DNA of 64,000 nt from Paracoccus alkenifer. Its GTDB lineage: Bacteria; Pseudomonadota; Alphaproteobacteria; Rhodobacterales; Rhodobacteraceae. Positions within the stretch are counted from its first letter, which is position 1; every line of letters starts with the position of its first letter. A program made the position numbers and the translations under genes. The notes below the pieces were generated by a model that was not told where the DNA came from, did no database searches, and saw nothing but the letters and a program-made list of their open reading frames with translations. The DNA lies in NCBI RefSeq assembly GCF_900108405.1, contig NZ_FNXG01000001.1, positions 1 through 64,000 of the forward strand, read 5' to 3'. Below, in pieces: positions 25,349-34,733 of this stretch.

Positions 25349-25548
25349 GGCGTCACCTCCCAAAGCCGGGGCGCGCAAGGCAGCGCCCAGCCCTTAGAGG
25401 TTCAAAGATCGCTGGAAATATAGAAGCCGCTCAAAGCAGAAACCTTGAGCGGCCAGCCCGATCACTATTGGTTATTTTCTGCTTAACACTATTTCGATGA
25501 TTCTGCGAGACGCCTGCCCGCAAAAGTGCGGGCAAGGCGCTCCGGATT

Positions 25549-26079
25549 TTATTGGTTGGAAAACACATGCACCTCGTCATGTGCGGTTTCGACTGTGAAA
25601 AACTCGCCGTTCATTTCAGCGTCACGGGCCATTGCTTTCCAATCAATGTAGTAGCGCAACGCCTCGGAGATCGTGATGCCGCTTTCAGCGGTCAAATCCT
25701 CCATGAAGTCGGCGAGGCTGGCGAACTGGCCGTGATAGCAGTCCTGCAAAGCGGTTTCGGCTTGGTCTATGTCGCCGACGAACTGCTCCAGCAAGCCAGC
25801 GCCTAGCCTGCCATACTCGGCGATGAAAGCGCCCATGCGCGCCACGGTGTCGATGCCGGCATATTCCTTGATGCTGACGCCCTCGAAACCCTCATAGTCA
25901 TGAATGGCGTATTCCTCCGCGCCCTTTGTCGGCGAGCGCGCAAGCATCGCGGCAATCTCGTCCCTGATTTCGTCCGCGTCCTGTTCCGCGTCGATCCAAG
26001 CCCCATGCAGATAGCCGTTGTTGTAGGCGGCAAGGCAGGCCACATAGATGCGGGGATTGCTGTCGGAAAGATTGGTCAT
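25549..26079 (-). CDS. ardA: ArdA antirestriction protein
   Basis: DNA-mimic protein that blocks type I restriction enzymes when the element enters a new host. 176 residues, strongly acidic (many Asp and Glu), with the family motifs YVACLAAYNNGYLHGAWIDA at the start, EYAIHDYEGF, and the C-terminal RYYIDWKAMARDAEMNGEF. It is on the minus strand between the FseA-like pair and the defence operon. It protects incoming ICE DNA while the neighbouring restriction system attacks unmodified DNA. Confidence 0.93.
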   Translation of the reverse strand: MTNLSDSNPRIYVACLAAYNNGYLHGAWIDAEQDADEIRDEIAAMLARSPTKGAEEYAIHDYEGFEGVSIKEYAGIDTVARMGAFIAEYGRLGAGLLEQFVGDIDQAETALQDCYHGQFASLADFMEDLTAESGITISEALRYYIDWKAMARDAEMNGEFFTVETAHDEVHVFSNQ

Positions 26080-26546
26080 GTCTCTGATCCTCGGGTCTGG
26101 GGTTCAGAGCAGCGCAGCGCCGCTCCTGAACCCTTGCCCGGCGGCGAGCCACGGGTAGCAAGGCGCAGGAGAAGTCTTTGGCACCGTGGAATAAATGGAG
26201 GGGACCCGCTTGCGGGGAGCGGGCCGTTTATGCCGCGAAAGGCCGGAGAGTTTTCTTGCGCTACGCGAGGGCAACGCCCTTAGCAACCTATGTAAGAGAA
26301 CCAGCGGCAACCGTAGGCCCGGAGGCGACTGCGCGTCATGACGTATGGGTTCAATCATGTGGTTAAATGCCCCCGAAATGGCTCTCAACGGTGCGGTCCG
26401 GCACCTTTCTCATTGACCCAAACCCGTGCCCATGATCTTCTTTTGTTCACATTTTCGTTCCGTCTGAAACGGGTCGATTCGCGCCAACATAATTGGGCAC
26501 GAAGGCATTAGTCCTTTATCTGCTCGAATGAACGATAAGGAACGTG
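26080..26546. other. Intergenic region upstream of ardA and the defence operon
   Basis: About 467 bp with no gene I can support. It contains a hairpin CCCGCT-N7-AGCGGG at 26205-26223. The 150 bp before the methyltransferase are AT-richer than the rest of the ICE and presumably hold the defence operon promoter; I see no clear consensus. Confidence 0.4.
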
Positions 26547-28265
26547 ATGACCGATATTGATCTCGCCACCATGCTACGGGAACCATCGTTTCCCGGCCTG
26601 TGTCCCGTTACCGATGCAGTGGAGTCGATGGCAAATGCGGGCATCGAGGAACGTGGCGCGATCTTCACGCGACGCGAGGTTGTCGAATTCATTCTCGACC
26701 TTGCTGGCTATGACGCCGCCTCTCCACTGCACACGCGCCGCCTTCTCGAACCGTCCTTTGGACATGGCGATTTCTTGCTACCTGCAATTGATCGTTTGCT
26801 GGTCGCATGGAAGCGCAGCGGGGTCGGATCAGACGCTCTCCTAGACGCCATCCGGGGCGTGGAGCTTCACCGTGCGTCATTCAACCGGACCCATGCTCTC
26901 GTGGTTCAGAAGCTTCGCGTCGCTGGCATCAGGTTGCGGGATGCAGAAAGCCTTGCCGATCGGTGGTTGATGCAAGGCGATTTCCTGCTCGTCCCTCTGC
27001 CGGGCAAGTTCGATGTCGTCATCGGAAACCCGCCCTATGTGCGACAGGAGCTAATCCCGAATGCGCTCATGGTCGAATATCGCAGCCGCTACCGGACCAT
27101 CTATGACCGCGCCGACATCTATATCCCGTTCATCGAACGGTCGCTGAGTCTGCTGGCAAAAAAAGGGCAACTCGGTTTTATCTGTGCGGATCGCTGGATG
27201 AAGAATCGCTACGGTGGGCCGTTGCGTGCGATGGTCGCGGATGGTTTCCACCTGAGCGTTTATGTGGACATGGTGGACACTCCGGCCTTCCATCAGGAGG
27301 TTGTTGCCTATCCGGCCATCACCATCATCGGATGTGAGAAATCTGGCCTGACTCGCGTTGCCCTTCAACCTGAGATTTCTGATAGCGCGCTCTCGCAGCT
27401 TGCCGCTACGCTCCGATCCCCAGAAACGCCTCTTTTGGCTTCTGGTGTGAGAGAGATTCAGGCCGTCACCTCCGGCGCAGAACCGTGGATTTTGGACTCA
27501 TCCGATCAACTCGCGCTTGTGCGTAGACTCGAGTCTGAGTTCCCATTGATTGAGGATGCCGGATGCAAGATTGGCATCGGTGTGGCGACCGGAGCCGACA
27601 AGGCGTTCATCGGAAACTTCGACGCGCTTGATGTGGAGGAGAACCGGAAACTTCCGCTCGTGATGACCCGCGATATCATGGATGGCAGCGTCAAATGGCG
27701 CGGACTTGGCGTGGTCAATCCGTTCGGTGACGATGGCAAACTGGTGAAGCTCGACCAATTCCCGAAGTTGAAACGCTATCTTGAAGAGCGCCGTGGGCTA
27801 ATCGCCGGGCGGCATGTTGCGCAGAAGGCCCCGGCCAACTGGTATCGTACCATCGACCGGATTTATCCCGAGCTGGCGGAAGAGCCGAAGCTGTTGATCC
27901 CGGATATTAAGGGCGCAGCGCATATTGTTTACGAGGAAGGCCGCCTCTATCCCCATCACAACCTGTATTTCATCACGTCCGACACATGGGAGATGCGCGC
28001 GCTACAAGCGGTTCTACTTTCGGGCATAGCAAGGTTGTTTGTAGCGACGTACTCGACGCGGATGCGAGGCGGCTATCTTCGCTTTCAGGCACAATATCTG
28101 CGACGCATTCGTTTGCCGGACTGGAAAGTCGTGACGCCGAAGATGCGCCAAGCTCTTAAGAAAGCCGCCGAAGCGAGTGATGTTGAGGCATGCAACAACC
28201 TGACGTTTGATCTATACGGCTTGTCGGCTCAGGAGAGGGCCACGCTTGGGGGAGCGGAAAAGTAA
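26547..28265 (+). CDS. N6-adenine DNA methyltransferase, PaeR7I/XhoI-type system
   Basis: About 572 residues. It has the SAM-binding region ([19 protein letters not shown]) and the N6-adenine catalytic motif NPPYVRQE near residue 160, and a C-terminal target-recognition part. The start is ATG 26547 (GTG at 26544 is the alternative) with AAGGAA upstream. Its TAA overlaps the endonuclease ATG (TAATG). With the endonuclease partner it should methylate the adenine of CTCGAG, by analogy with M.PaeR7I and M.XhoI. Base composition is lower in GC than the trb genes. Confidence 0.9.
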   Translation: MTDIDLATMLREPSFPGLCPVTDAVESMANAGIEERGAIFTRREVVEFILDLAGYDAASPLHTRRLLEPSFGHGDFLLPAIDRLLVAWKRSGVGSDALLDAIRGVELHRASFNRTHALVVQKLRVAGIRLRDAESLADRWLMQGDFLLVPLPGKFDVVIGNPPYVRQELIPNALMVEYRSRYRTIYDRADIYIPFIERSLSLLAKKGQLGFICADRWMKNRYGGPLRAMVADGFHLSVYVDMVDTPAFHQEVVAYPAITIIGCEKSGLTRVALQPEISDSALSQLAATLRSPETPLLASGVREIQAVTSGAEPWILDSSDQLALVRRLESEFPLIEDAGCKIGIGVATGADKAFIGNFDALDVEENRKLPLVMTRDIMDGSVKWRGLGVVNPFGDDGKLVKLDQFPKLKRYLEERRGLIAGRHVAQKAPANWYRTIDRIYPELAEEPKLLIPDIKGAAHIVYEEGRLYPHHNLYFITSDTWEMRALQAVLLSGIARLFVATYSTRMRGGYLRFQAQYLRRIRLPDWKVVTPKMRQALKKAAEASDVEACNNLTFDLYGLSAQERATLGGAEK

Positions 28266-29011
28266 TGGGATTGGATTTAGCGGATTACGAGGCGAAAGCC
28301 CGAGATGCAGCGATGGCATTTTGGGGAAATCGCCAAAAAGCCCTTCAAGCAAAAGTTGAGGCTGGAAAGACAGACACGGGTGAACGCGGTGCTGTGACCG
28401 CTGGCAATACGATGGATGGGTTCACGGCGCTGATGATCGACCTCGTTGAGGCGAATGGTCTAGGACACGCGGAAATCTACCGGCACCGAAAAGTGCTGAC
28501 TTTGCCGGGATTTTTCCGCCCGACCAAACTCTGGGATATTCTCGTCATCCTTGATGGCAGACTGATTGCTGCTGTCGAAATGAAGAGCCATGTTGGCCCG
28601 TCATTCGGAAACAACGCGAACAACCGTGCCGAAGAAGCCATCGGCACGGCGCACGATTTCTGGACGGCGTATCGTGAAGGCGCATTCGGCGCTGATGCAG
28701 CCCGACCCTTTGTCGGCTGGCTGGTGATGGTGGAAGATGCTGATAAGTCACGGCGTCCATCCAAGCGGGAAGCCTCGCTACACTTCCCGATTTTTGAGGA
28801 TTTCAAGGGGGCGTCATATCTCGAGCGCTACGACATCCTTTGCAAGAAGCTCGTCCTTGAAAACCTCTATACAGCCGCCTGCGTCCTTGCCTCGCCGCGT
28901 TCCGCCGAAACAACGGGCGACTATTCAGATATGTCGGACCTAACGAGTTTGAAGTCCTTCGTTGCAGCATTCGCCGCGCACATCGCAGCCGAAGCTGCCC
29001 GGTCTCAGTAA
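28265..29011 (+). CDS. PaeR7I/XhoI-family type II restriction endonuclease
   Basis: 248 residues, matching the length of PaeR7I. Its sequence follows the family closely: [50 protein letters not shown], and the catalytic PD-(D/E)xK strand [18 protein letters not shown]. Expected target is CTCGAG. It overlaps the methyltransferase stop by one base and lies 12 bp before the SIR2 gene. Cleaves DNA lacking the partner's methylation. Confidence 0.92.
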   Translation: MGLDLADYEAKARDAAMAFWGNRQKALQAKVEAGKTDTGERGAVTAGNTMDGFTALMIDLVEANGLGHAEIYRHRKVLTLPGFFRPTKLWDILVILDGRLIAAVEMKSHVGPSFGNNANNRAEEAIGTAHDFWTAYREGAFGADAARPFVGWLVMVEDADKSRRPSKREASLHFPIFEDFKGASYLERYDILCKKLVLENLYTAACVLASPRSAETTGDYSDMSDLTSLKSFVAAFAAHIAAEAARSQ

Positions 29012-29023
29012 CCGGAGGGGAAC

Positions 29024-30349
29024 ATGAATCTCGACGACAAGCATGTTTATCGTGTCGGGAGCCATTCCGAATCTTGGAATGACCTCCCCGCAGGCGATGA
29101 CGAACTCGACAAATTTATCGCTACGGCGCGCAAGCGGATCGAGCCGTGGCTGTCCGCCGTGTTTCAGGCTGAGCATCTTAATCTGCTTATCGGGAGCGGC
29201 TTCACAACCGCAGTAGGATATATGGCCGGGGCCGCTGCAACGGGCATGGGCAAGGTTGTGTTCGGTAGTGAGTTTGACGCGGAGATCGACAATTATGCCG
29301 CGAGCAAAGCCGCGCTCATGGGGCGCGGCACGGCCAATATTGAGGATCAGTTCCGCGCGGCCCTCTCAGTCTATGAAGGACTGAGGATCATCGATGCGGC
29401 GAAAGCGTCCGCCCTCAAAGACGCAATGGATCGGCAACTCCGGGATTTCCTTGAGTCACTTCTCAAAACTGAAGCGGGGCTAATCGGTGGCGATCCGGAA
29501 AAACGGGTTGTCGCCGAAAGTGCGGTGCAATCGTTCCTCCTCAGCTTTGCCAGCCGCGCGGCGTCGCGGGAGCGGCTTCATGTCTTTACGACGAACTACG
29601 ACCGTTTGATTGAGCATGGCTGCGATCTCGCCGGGCTTCGTATCATCGACCGTTTCGTTGGGGCGCTCACGCCAGTTTTCCGGTCAGCCCGTGTCGAGGT
29701 TGACGTACATTATAACCCGCCAGGTATTCGCGGAGAGCCCCGCTTCATGGAAGGCGTCATCCGACTGACGAAACTTCACGGCTCCCTCGACTGGCTGTTC
29801 AGCAAAGCAGACCGGAAGATTTCGCGGAAGGGCATACCCTTCGGTGCGCCAACCGATCACACTGACCTGCCTAAAAATCCCGTCGATACGGTAATGATCT
29901 ATCCGAACCCGGCAAAGGATGTCGAAACCACCCAGTACCCCTATGCCGAGCTATTCCGCGATTTTGCCGCCGCGACGTGCAGGCCCAATGCAGTCGTCGT
30001 GACCTACGGCTATGGCTTTGGCGACGATCATATCAACCGTGTGCTGCTCGACATGCTGACGATCCCGTCAACGCATCTAGTCGTGTTTGCTTACTCAGCG
30101 GATGACCGATTGAAAGGCTTTCTCGCGCGGACTCGGGATGCACAGGTATCGCTGCTGATCGGCTCTCACTTCGGCGACCTTACTACGTTGATCGAGAATT
30201 ATCTCCCGAAGCCAACGCTAGACTATATTACCGGGCGTATGACCGAACTTATGAAGCACCGTCCGCCGGAACATACGCAAGCGCCGGACCCTGCTGTCCC
30301 GGTTGCGGATGACTTCGACGAAGTATTGGGCGGTGGAACAACGGCATGA
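29024..30349 (+). CDS. SIR2-domain defence protein (SIR2-HerA/Nezha type)
   Basis: 441 residues with an N-terminal SIR2-like NADase domain: LLIGSGFTTAVGY as the nucleotide loop, VFTTNYDRLIEHG, LTKLHGSLDW and VVVTYGYGFGDDHINRVL. In known systems such SIR2 proteins pair with a HerA ATPase and deplete NAD+ on phage attack, killing or stalling the cell. The start has a clear ribosome-binding site (GGAGGGG). It overlaps the HerA start (ATGA), the usual SIR2-HerA coupling. Confidence 0.88.
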   Translation: MNLDDKHVYRVGSHSESWNDLPAGDDELDKFIATARKRIEPWLSAVFQAEHLNLLIGSGFTTAVGYMAGAAATGMGKVVFGSEFDAEIDNYAASKAALMGRGTANIEDQFRAALSVYEGLRIIDAAKASALKDAMDRQLRDFLESLLKTEAGLIGGDPEKRVVAESAVQSFLLSFASRAASRERLHVFTTNYDRLIEHGCDLAGLRIIDRFVGALTPVFRSARVEVDVHYNPPGIRGEPRFMEGVIRLTKLHGSLDWLFSKADRKISRKGIPFGAPTDHTDLPKNPVDTVMIYPNPAKDVETTQYPYAELFRDFAAATCRPNAVVVTYGYGFGDDHINRVLLDMLTIPSTHLVVFAYSADDRLKGFLARTRDAQVSLLIGSHFGDLTTLIENYLPKPTLDYITGRMTELMKHRPPEHTQAPDPAVPVADDFDEVLGGGTTA

Positions 30350-32544
30350 CTACACCCATCGAGTCCATTGCTGGCTTGGTGATCGGCGCGGTTGAGTCCG
30401 TTTCTCCCGATGAAATTCGCATCCTGCTCGAGCTGGATGCACCGCAGGCAACTGCGCTCAACACGGGGACGCCTGCCGCCTTTCCCCGACTTAACGGCTA
30501 TGTCCTCGTACCCAATGAGGCAGGGGCGACAGTTGCCTATATATCATGGATCGGGATCGAACGGTCGCCCTATCCCAAGCGGTCGGGCCTGAAAGATTTC
30601 GGCCTGATCGACCTTCCGTTTCCACTGCGAAAGATGTGCGTCTCTCCTGTCGGTACGCTGACCTCTCGCCGGGATCGCGCGTCGAAACAGACAGTTTATG
30701 AACTGTCGCGCGGTGTCGCCGCGTTTCCTTCGGTGGGCGACCAAGTACTCATGCCGACGCCTGAACAGGTCGAAGCTATTGTTGGCGCGAAAGAGTCGGA
30801 TCGGCGTGTCCGCATCGGAACTTCGGCCCTTGCGTCGAGCGCCGAGATTAAGGTTGATCCCGACAAGCTGTTCGGCAGGCATCTCGCCGTGCTTGGCAAC
30901 ACGGGTAGCGGCAAATCCTGTACGGTTGCTGGGCTGATCCGCTGGTCGCTCGACGCCGGCGCAAAAGCGATGCGTGATGCGGGCCGAAAAGGCCATCCGA
31001 ACGCGCGCTTCATCGTTCTCGATCCCAATGGCGAATATGCAAAAGCCTTTACGGATCAAGGAGATCAACTCCGTCTGTTCCGCGTCCCTCCCGTTGTTGG
31101 AACTGAAAAGGAGTTGGATGTCCCGGCATGGCTTTGGAGCGGTCATGAATGGACCGCTGTTGCTCACGCAGCGCCGGGTACGCAGCGCCCGCTTCTGCTC
31201 CGTGGTATACGCGAGCTGAAATCAAACCAGACTGAGGAGCTTCCCCGCGAGATTCAGGTACGACGCTACGTCCATTCATACTTGATCCAAATCCGCGACA
31301 TGCTCGGTCGGGGTGTCGGTGCGTTTACGGGAAACAAGAAATACGAGTGCCGCGACCTGCTTCAGAATATTTCTTCGGACTGCGAGGCATTCCAGCCATC
31401 TGTCGAAGAACCTTGGAGTAGCGTGTTGGGTGCAATCGTTCAGGAGGCTTCGGCCCTTATCGCTGCACGGCGCTCAGGTCCGCAACTTCAATATGTAACG
31501 GATTTCAGCATAGTCGACATTGAAGCCATCAGAGACAGACTGACGGCTTACATGGATAGCGTTGACGACGATGCCGTCGCTACCTCGATCAGTGAGGACG
31601 CACCCATCCCGTTTGATGTGAACCTTTTGGCAGACCATCTTGACCGCATAGCTGCTGGACAAGGTAATTTGGCCGGGTTCATCAGCACACTTGGACTTCG
31701 TATTCGTAGCATGCTCGCGGATCAGCGGCTTGGAAACGTTATTGGAAAGACACCACCAACCAGCTTCGAGGAGTGGCTTAAGAGTTACATCGGCGACGAC
31801 GGCGCAAGCAATGGCCCATTAGCGATCATTGATCTTTCCTTGGTTCCATCCGAGGTTGTTCACGTTGTTGTTGCCGTGCTGGCGCGGGTAATTTTTGAAT
31901 CCTTGCAACGCTATCGGCGGCTTCATGCAGAGGGGCTATCCCTACCCACGGTACTCGTGCTGGAAGAAGCCCACACTTTTATTCGGCGGGGCAAAGACGA
32001 TGAAGGTCCAGCGTCCAGCCCTAGCCAACTCTGCCGAGAAACCTTCGAGCGCATTGCCCGCGAGGGACGCAAATTCGGTTTAGGTTTGGTGCTGTCTTCG
32101 CAGCGCCCATCAGAGCTGTCGCCGACCGTGCTGGCTCAGTGCAACACCTTCATTCTTCATCGTATCGTCAACGATTCCGACCAGAACCTTGTCGCACGTC
32201 TCGTACCTGACAATGTGGGAGGGTTGTTGCGCGACCTACCCAGCCTGCCATCAAGGCAGGCGATCCTATTGGGGTGGGCGACGCCTATTCCCGTACTGGT
32301 CGAGATCGACGAACTGGTAAAGGAGCATCAGCCTCAATCTGCCGACCCTGATTTTTGGGATGTCTGGACAGGAGCTAACGAAAGGCCCATTAATTGGGGC
32401 GAAGTAGCCATGCAATGGTCGGTCTCACCTCCGTCAGCCGTTGCAAAAGCGGAAGAGGCGGACGGTGCTGGTGTCCCGGTCGTCCCTGATCCACCGGCGG
32501 GTTTGGCCGATCCGTTTGGGTTAGACGATGATATTCCATTTTAA
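30346..32544 (+). CDS. HerA-family ATPase (SIR2-HerA system)
   Basis: 732 residues. An N-terminal HAS-barrel-like domain is followed by the HerA/FtsK motor domain: Walker A GNTGSGKSC near residue 189, Walker B LVLEEAHTFI, and the arginine-finger region SSQRPSELSPTVLAQCNTF. It ends in an acidic tail (DPFGLDDDIPF). HerA forms hexamers, and with SIR2 it makes a large antiphage complex. It is the last gene of the four-gene defence operon. Confidence 0.9.
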   Translation: MTTPIESIAGLVIGAVESVSPDEIRILLELDAPQATALNTGTPAAFPRLNGYVLVPNEAGATVAYISWIGIERSPYPKRSGLKDFGLIDLPFPLRKMCVSPVGTLTSRRDRASKQTVYELSRGVAAFPSVGDQVLMPTPEQVEAIVGAKESDRRVRIGTSALASSAEIKVDPDKLFGRHLAVLGNTGSGKSCTVAGLIRWSLDAGAKAMRDAGRKGHPNARFIVLDPNGEYAKAFTDQGDQLRLFRVPPVVGTEKELDVPAWLWSGHEWTAVAHAAPGTQRPLLLRGIRELKSNQTEELPREIQVRRYVHSYLIQIRDMLGRGVGAFTGNKKYECRDLLQNISSDCEAFQPSVEEPWSSVLGAIVQEASALIAARRSGPQLQYVTDFSIVDIEAIRDRLTAYMDSVDDDAVATSISEDAPIPFDVNLLADHLDRIAAGQGNLAGFISTLGLRIRSMLADQRLGNVIGKTPPTSFEEWLKSYIGDDGASNGPLAIIDLSLVPSEVVHVVVAVLARVIFESLQRYRRLHAEGLSLPTVLVLEEAHTFIRRGKDDEGPASSPSQLCRETFERIAREGRKFGLGLVLSSQRPSELSPTVLAQCNTFILHRIVNDSDQNLVARLVPDNVGGLLRDLPSLPSRQAILLGWATPIPVLVEIDELVKEHQPQSADPDFWDVWTGANERPINWGEVAMQWSVSPPSAVAKAEEADGAGVPVVPDPPAGLADPFGLDDDIPF

Positions 32545-32814
32545 GGCGGCCGAACGCTGTACGTGCCCATCAGAACCGTTGTCATGAGTATTGGATAGGT
32601 TGGAGCGGCCGACTTTGCGGATGGCCAACCAAGCACCGCGACGGTACAATCCTGTTTCATCGAGCACATTCACCGAGTCGATGCCAAACTGCCGGCAGTT
32701 GCCGTCTCCAGCGATAGATGGCGAAATGTCGAGCTTCATCGCCAGCCCGAAAAGCTCAACAATTTCAAGATCGAACTTTTCTGACGGTAGGCTTGACGGT
32801 ATCTCGACATGCAA
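32521..32814 (-). CDS. Unrecognised small protein at the ICE edge
   Basis: A 97-codon minus-strand frame from a TTG, partly overlapping the 3' end of HerA. The middle (DISPSIAGDGNCRQFGIDSV) has no match I recognise. It could be a decayed gene at the element boundary or chance. The start lies inside a hairpin, and the composition is close to the neighbouring cargo. Low support. Confidence 0.25.
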   Translation of the reverse strand: MHVEIPSSLPSEKFDLEIVELFGLAMKLDISPSIAGDGNCRQFGIDSVNVLDETGLYRRGAWLAIRKVGRSNLSNTHDNGSDGHVQRSAALKWNIIV

Positions 32815-32830
32815 AAAAATATTTTTGCAT
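32809..32830. repeat. Perfect inverted repeat near the ICE-chromosome junction
   Basis: ATGCAAAAA-AATA-TTTTTGCAT: nine-bp perfect arms with a 4-nt loop, in the very AT-rich 100 bp before the first chromosomal gene. It could be a terminator, an integrase/excision binding site, or part of the promoter of the next gene. Confidence 0.5.
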
Positions 32831-32901
32831 TATTTTTCAATGCACTAGGTTATCTCAAAATAATCGAGTGGGAATGATCCCGCGCTGAGAAAGGGAATGC
32901 C

Positions 32902-33240
32902 ATGTCGGGTTGCGCCTGCGGCCATCATCACGGCGCGAATTGCGGCCGGCCGGCGCCCGAGGGGGCGCAGGTGGCGTTGTCGGGGCGGCTGGTCTGCGCG
33001 GGGCCTGCGGATCTGATGGCGGTGCTGGCGCATGTCGAGGATCACGTTGCAGCCTCGCGCGCCGAGCCGGGCTGCCTGTATTTCACGATCTCGCAGACCG
33101 ACGATCCGCTGGTCTGGCAGGTCGAGGAGCTGTTCCGGGACGAGACCGCGCTGGCGGCGCATCGCGCCCGCACCACGGCCAGCGACTGGGCGGCGGCGAC
33201 CGACGGCATCGCCCGCGATATCCACCGGATCGACGCGTGA
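32902..33240 (+). CDS. ABM-domain monooxygenase-like protein
   Basis: 112 residues. A short Cys/His-rich leader (CACGHHHGANC, residues 4-14) precedes an antibiotic biosynthesis monooxygenase (ABM) ferredoxin-like fold: VALSGRLVCAGPADLMAVLAHVEDHV, EPGCLYFTISQTDDPLVWQVEELF, LAAHRA. ABM proteins are usually small quinol or dioxygen-using oxygenases or heme-binding proteins. The metal-binding-like leader is not typical of the domain. The gene overlaps the GNAT gene by 4 bp. It is the first clear chromosomal gene to the right of the ICE; a ribosome-binding AAAGGGA precedes it. Confidence 0.75.
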   Translation: MSGCACGHHHGANCGRPAPEGAQVALSGRLVCAGPADLMAVLAHVEDHVAASRAEPGCLYFTISQTDDPLVWQVEELFRDETALAAHRARTTASDWAAATDGIARDIHRIDA

Positions 33241-33731
33241 CGGCGGCGCACCCCCGGATCACCATCCGCCCCGAGACCGCGGCCGATATCCAGCCCATCG
33301 CCCGGCTGCTGGACGCGGCCTTTGGCGGCGCGGCGGAATCGCGGCTGGTCGAGGCGTTGCGCGCCGATGGCGATCTGGCGCTGTCGCTGGTTGCCGAGGA
33401 TGCGGGCGGTATCGTCGGGCATCTGGCGCTGTCCCCGGTGGCGGCGCCGTTCCCCGCGCTGGCGCTGGCGCCGCTGGCGGTGACCCCCGGCCAGCAGCGC
33501 CGGGGCATCGGCGCGGCGCTGGTGGCCGCAGCGCAGGGCCGCCGCCCCGATGCCACCATCATCGTGCTGGGCGACCCCGCCTATTACGCCGGCTTGGGCT
33601 TTCGCCCGGTCGGCTGGGACTGCGCGTTTTCCGGTCCCTGTTTGCAGGCGGCGGGGCCGCATCTGCCGGTGCAGGCGCGGCTGGATTATGCCCCGGCTTT
33701 CTCCCGCGAGTTCCCGCCAGAGGAAAGCTAG
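33237..33731 (+). CDS. GNAT-family N-acetyltransferase
   Basis: 164 residues from a GTG that overlaps the previous stop (GTGA). GNAT motif A is visible (ALAPLAVTPGQQRRGIGAALVAAA) and a YYAGLGFRPVGW motif near the C terminus, which resembles the YhbS-type N-acetyltransferases. Transfers an acetyl group from acetyl-CoA to an unknown amine. It ends in the stop of the convergent corC gene. Confidence 0.85.
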   Translation: MTAAHPRITIRPETAADIQPIARLLDAAFGGAAESRLVEALRADGDLALSLVAEDAGGIVGHLALSPVAAPFPALALAPLAVTPGQQRRGIGAALVAAAQGRRPDATIIVLGDPAYYAGLGFRPVGWDCAFSGPCLQAAGPHLPVQARLDYAPAFSREFPPEES

Positions 33732-34729
33732 GCGGGCAGCTCCGCCGGCAGCTCCTCGCGCCCGGGGATGCGCAGGCGCACGCGCTTGATGCGGCGGGGG
33801 CCGGCCTCGACGATCTCGAAATCGGCGCCGCTTTCGTCGGCGATCACCTCGCCCGCGCAGGGCACCCGCCCGGCCAGCATGAAGATCAGCCCGCCCAGCG
33901 TGTCGATTTCCTCTTCATAGACGCCGCCGGTCAGTTTCAGCCCGACCTCGGCCTCGACCCGCTCGATGGGCGCGCGGGCCAGCACCAGCCACTGGCCGGG
34001 GGCCTCTTGCACCCACAGATCCTCGTCGCTTTCGTCGTGTTCGTCGTCGATCTGGCCGATCACCTGCTCGATCAGATCCTCGATGGTGACCAGCCCGTCG
34101 ACGCCGCCGTATTCGTCGATCAACAGCGCCATATGGATGCGTTTTTGCTGCATCTGCTGCAAAAGCGCCCCGATCGGCATCGAGCCGGGCACATACAGCA
34201 GCGGCCGCAGCAGCGGGCGCAGCGCGAAACGCGGCGCGGATTTCGGGGCGAACCCATGCTTGAGCGCCAGATCCTTGAGATGGATCAGCCCCAGCGGCTC
34301 GTCCAGATTGCCGCGATAGACCGGCAGCCGCGAATAGCCGTTGTCGCGAAACACCTCGACCAGCTCGTGCAACCCGACGGTGACCGGCACCGCCACGATG
34401 TCGGCGCGGGTCAGCGCCACGTCGTCCACGGTCTTGCGCCGCAGGTTGAGGATGCTGGGCGCCTCGGCCGAGGTCGCGGCCTCCATCATCGAATCGGGGC
34501 CGGTGTCGTCGTCGCCCGGGGCCAGCGGCACCAGCGTCTTGAGAATGCGGCCCAGCAGGCGGCGCGCCGGCGCCTCGCGCGGGCTGGGTCCGGGGTCGTC
34601 GTTCTGCGTGGAATACGGCTCCAGCCGCGCCGGCGATGGGTCCGGTTCGGGCTCGGTCGTGGCGCTGTCCGGGCCGCCGTTTCTGGCGGGGCCGCTATCC
34701 GGCCGGGCAGAGTTCGAGGGAAGGCTCAT
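33728..34729 (-). CDS. corC: CorC/HlyC-type CBS-domain transport-associated protein
   Basis: 333 residues. After an unstructured N terminus there are two CBS domains (about residues 90-215: VALTRADIVAVPVTVGLHELVEVFRDNGYSRLPVY and the IDEYGGVDGLVTIEDLIEQVIG region) and a C-terminal CorC_HlyC domain ending GREELPAELPA. Linked to Mg/Co efflux or to Mg2+ handling in known members. It lacks the DUF21 membrane domain. In alphaproteobacteria it commonly follows ybeY, as here. Confidence 0.88.
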   Translation of the reverse strand: MSLPSNSARPDSGPARNGGPDSATTEPEPDPSPARLEPYSTQNDDPGPSPREAPARRLLGRILKTLVPLAPGDDDTGPDSMMEAATSAEAPSILNLRRKTVDDVALTRADIVAVPVTVGLHELVEVFRDNGYSRLPVYRGNLDEPLGLIHLKDLALKHGFAPKSAPRFALRPLLRPLLYVPGSMPIGALLQQMQQKRIHMALLIDEYGGVDGLVTIEDLIEQVIGQIDDEHDESDEDLWVQEAPGQWLVLARAPIERVEAEVGLKLTGGVYEEEIDTLGGLIFMLAGRVPCAGEVIADESGADFEIVEAGPRRIKRVRLRIPGREELPAELPA

Positions 34730-34733
34730 CGCA

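Noticed and set aside
32521-32814. Integrase remnant at the ICE edge
   Set aside because: No integrase motifs (R..HxxR..Y or serine type) can be seen; kept only as an unrecognised weak frame.
1-32901. Integrase or transposase genes of the ICE
   Set aside because: None found on either strand; integrase is presumed to lie left of the window.
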